Source of the DNA: Fusobacteriota bacterium
GTDB lineage: Bacteria > Fusobacteriota > Fusobacteriia > Fusobacteriales > Fusobacteriaceae
Length of the DNA: 7,298 bases
Direction of reading: 5' to 3'
Assembly: GCA_003973585.1 (NCBI GenBank)
Contig: QNYN01000184.1
Coordinates: 1-7,298 of the forward strand
The position numbers and the translations under genes were made by a program. The notes beneath the pieces were generated by a model. That model was not told where the DNA came from. It did no database searches and saw only the letters and a program-made list of their open reading frames with translations. Numbering within the stretch: position 1 is the first letter of the stretch; each line of letters starts with the position of its first letter. This document shows positions 6,460 through 7,298 of this stretch, one piece after another.

Positions 6460-6536
6460 TGGTGGATCTAGCTGGAGTTGAACCAGCGACCACTCGGTTA
6501 TGAGCCGAGTGCTCTAACCAACTGAGCTATAGATCC
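6460..6536 (-). tRNA. tRNA-Ile2(CAT), lysidine type
   Basis: 77 nt; acceptor GGATCTA/TAGATCC, discriminator A. Anticodon stem CTCGG/CCGAG with loop CTCATAA gives CAT in the gene. The CTCATAA loop and GG-start acceptor resemble the minor isoleucine tRNA of low-GC bacteria, in which TilS converts C34 to lysidine so that it reads AUA. An elongator Met is the alternative, but that role is better filled by 5888-5964. AUA is common in this window, so such a tRNA is required. Confidence 0.72.
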
Positions 6537-6542
6537 ATATAA

Positions 6543-6619
<77 letters not shown>

Positions 6620-6625
6620 ATTATA

Positions 6626-6701
6626 TGGTGCGCCACACAGGGTTTGAACCTGTGACAACTCGATTAAAAGTCGAGTGCTCTACCAACTGAGCTAGTGGCG
6701 C
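6626..6701 (-). tRNA. tRNA-Lys(TTT)
   Basis: 76 nt; acceptor GCGCCAC/GTGGCGC, discriminator A. Anticodon stem CTCGA/TCGAG with loop CTTTTAA gives TTT (reads AAA and AAG). Only one nucleotide (6702) separates it from Gly, the tightest spacing in the operon. Confidence 0.97.
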
Positions 6702-6702
6702 A

Positions 6703-6778
<76 letters not shown>

Positions 6779-6792
6779 ATACATAAATGGTT

Positions 6793-6889
<97 letters not shown>

Positions 6890-6890
<1 letters not shown>

Positions 6891-7004
6891 TGTTTTAAAT
6901 GGTGCCTAGGGCGGGACTTGAACCCGCACGTCCACAGAGGACACGGGATTTTAAGTCCCGTGCGTCTACCGATTCCGCCACCCAGGCATAATCATTTAAA
7001 ACAA
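6890..7004 (-). repeat. 10-bp inverted repeat bracketing tRNA-Leu copy 2
   Basis: TTGTTTTAAA (6890-6899) is the exact reverse complement of TTTAAAACAA (6995-7004). The 3' arm directly abuts the CCA, and 7 nt separate the 5' arm from the tRNA. The outermost base (6890) is shared with the fMet bracket, so the two helices would lie end to end. Confidence 0.75.
6900..6987 (-). tRNA. tRNA-Leu(TAA), copy 2
   Basis: 88 nt, identical to 6244-6331. It is the first gene of the operon, about 66 nt from the predicted transcript start. Acceptor GCCTGGG/CCTAGGC, loop CTTAAAA, encoded CCA. Its leader shares the octamer ATGATTAT with copy 1 directly before the 5' end. Confidence 0.97.
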
Positions 7005-7016
7005 ATATTTAATTTT
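6900..7016 (-). repeat. Direct repeat unit: tRNA-Leu plus 29-nt leader (partner 6244-6360)
   Basis: Second member of the Leu duplication; the leader portion is 6988-7016. The mismatched centre (r12 A instead of G, r15 C instead of T, and others, counted from the tRNA 5' end) is matched by changes in its own 3' trailer. Confidence 0.85.
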
Positions 7017-7022
7017 ATATCT

Positions 7023-7050
7023 ATGAGTTTCGCTTTCGCGTTTCCCTCAC
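7023..7050 (-). promoter_or_regulatory. Leader hairpin at the 5' end of the tRNA operon transcript
   Basis: On the minus strand GUGAG (7050-7046) can pair with CUCAU (7027-7023). After an internal loop (GGAAA/AAA) comes CGC-GAAA-GCG (7040-7031), a GNRA-type tetraloop. The element is GC-rich against a very AT-rich surround and starts within about 3 nt of the predicted transcript start (about 7053). A role in 5' end stability is inference. Confidence 0.5.
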
Positions 7051-7060
7051 GACAAGAAGA

Positions 7061-7089
7061 AGTATAACCTATTTCCAAAATTTCGTCAA
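7061..7089 (-). promoter_or_regulatory. Strong sigma-70 promoter of the tRNA operon
   Basis: Minus strand TTGACG (7089-7084), 17-nt spacer, TATACT (7066-7061). This is the best -35/-10 pair in the window. A/T tracts upstream (7091-7120) could act as an UP element. The predicted start is about 7053-7054. Confidence 0.85.
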
Positions 7090-7107
7090 CACTTTTTTTC
7101 ATTTTTT

Positions 7108-7298
7108 TTATTTTTTTTTACAAAAATTTAAAAACCCACATTTTTCGCAGTTTTTTATACTTTCAGTAAAGTAATTTTTTTTACTTTCTTCTATTTTTTT
7201 CAATAATTCTATTATATATAATTTATTTTTTTTATGCTTTTTTTCATTGTATTCAATTTTAATTTTGCTTTCTGGAAAATTTAATTGAAAATACTCCA
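7108..7298 (-). CDS. C-terminal fragment of an unidentified protein, possibly a PD-(D/E)XK nuclease
   Basis: The last 62 codons of a gene entering from the right edge; the stop is TAA at 7110-7108 and its other two frames are closed early. The fragment is lysine-rich, with a helix-like stretch (LYIIELLKKIEESKKN) leading to NCEKCGFLNFC near the end, a C-x2-C-x5-C cluster followed by three lysines. Such a cluster at the extreme C-terminus is typical of Cas4-, AddB- and RecB-like PD-(D/E)XK nucleases that hold a 4Fe-4S cluster, the fourth cysteine being far upstream. The catalytic part is outside the window, so the call is weak; a plain zinc-binding tail is possible. No terminator separates it from the tRNA promoter 19 nt further on, so it may read into the tRNA operon. 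Confidence 0.6.
   Translation of the reverse strand, partial: EYFQLNFPESKIKIEYNEKKHKKNKLYIIELLKKIEESKKNYFTESIKNCEKCGFLNFCKKK

Noticed and set aside
6992..7102. 36-codon minus-strand frame (ATG at 7102) between the edge fragment and tRNA-Leu
   Set aside because: It runs through the -35, -10 and leader hairpin of the tRNA operon and has no ribosome site before its ATG. Probably chance, although it would be reached by a -1 slip in the nine-A run.

Overview
The window is very AT-rich and looks like a chromosomal housekeeping segment of a Gram-negative member of the Fusobacteriota (Fusobacterium, Cetobacterium or Ilyobacter type). This is an inference. It rests on the extreme A/T bias, the use of TTA, AAA, GAA and ATA codons, a MutS2 and a one-cysteine bL28 of the kind seen in low-GC lineages, and a lipopolysaccharide-type family 9 glycosyltransferase together in one stretch.

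Layout. On the minus strand at the left, mutS2 (626-2968) is followed 23 nt later by ispD, which runs off the left edge without its last roughly 25-30 residues. mutS2 is divergent from rpmB (3143-3400, ribosomal protein bL28), and both promoters lie in the 3008-3142 gap. After the rpmB terminator come two overlapping plus-strand genes for small three-helix membrane proteins of the DUF2721 type (3512-4308). They converge, across one shared bidirectional terminator, on a minus-strand glycosyltransferase family 9 gene (4333-5313).

The right third (5429-6987) is a minus-strand operon of 17 tRNA genes for 13 amino acids, all with an encoded CCA end. Transcript order is Leu, fMet, Gly, Lys, Arg, Ile2, Glu, Leu, Tyr, Ile, Ala, Met, Glu, Val, Asp, Thr, Gln. 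It has a strong promoter (TTGACG-N17-TATACT), a short leader that can fold at its 5' end, and a rho-independent terminator after Gln. The far right edge carries the last 62 codons of a minus-strand gene ending in a C-x2-C-x5-C cluster, possibly a PD-(D/E)XK nuclease with an iron-sulfur site.

The coding genes are ordinary. The most interesting signal is in the tRNA spacers. Several tRNAs (Asp, Glu copy 2, fMet and both Leu copies) are bracketed by 9-10 bp inverted repeats whose sequence differs from tRNA to tRNA. The two Leu genes are identical and share an alignable leader, yet their flanking arms have diverged so that each still pairs with its own partner. This suggests that the precursor is built from extended stems that present each tRNA's ends for processing. 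I know of no described system that matches, but I could not search.
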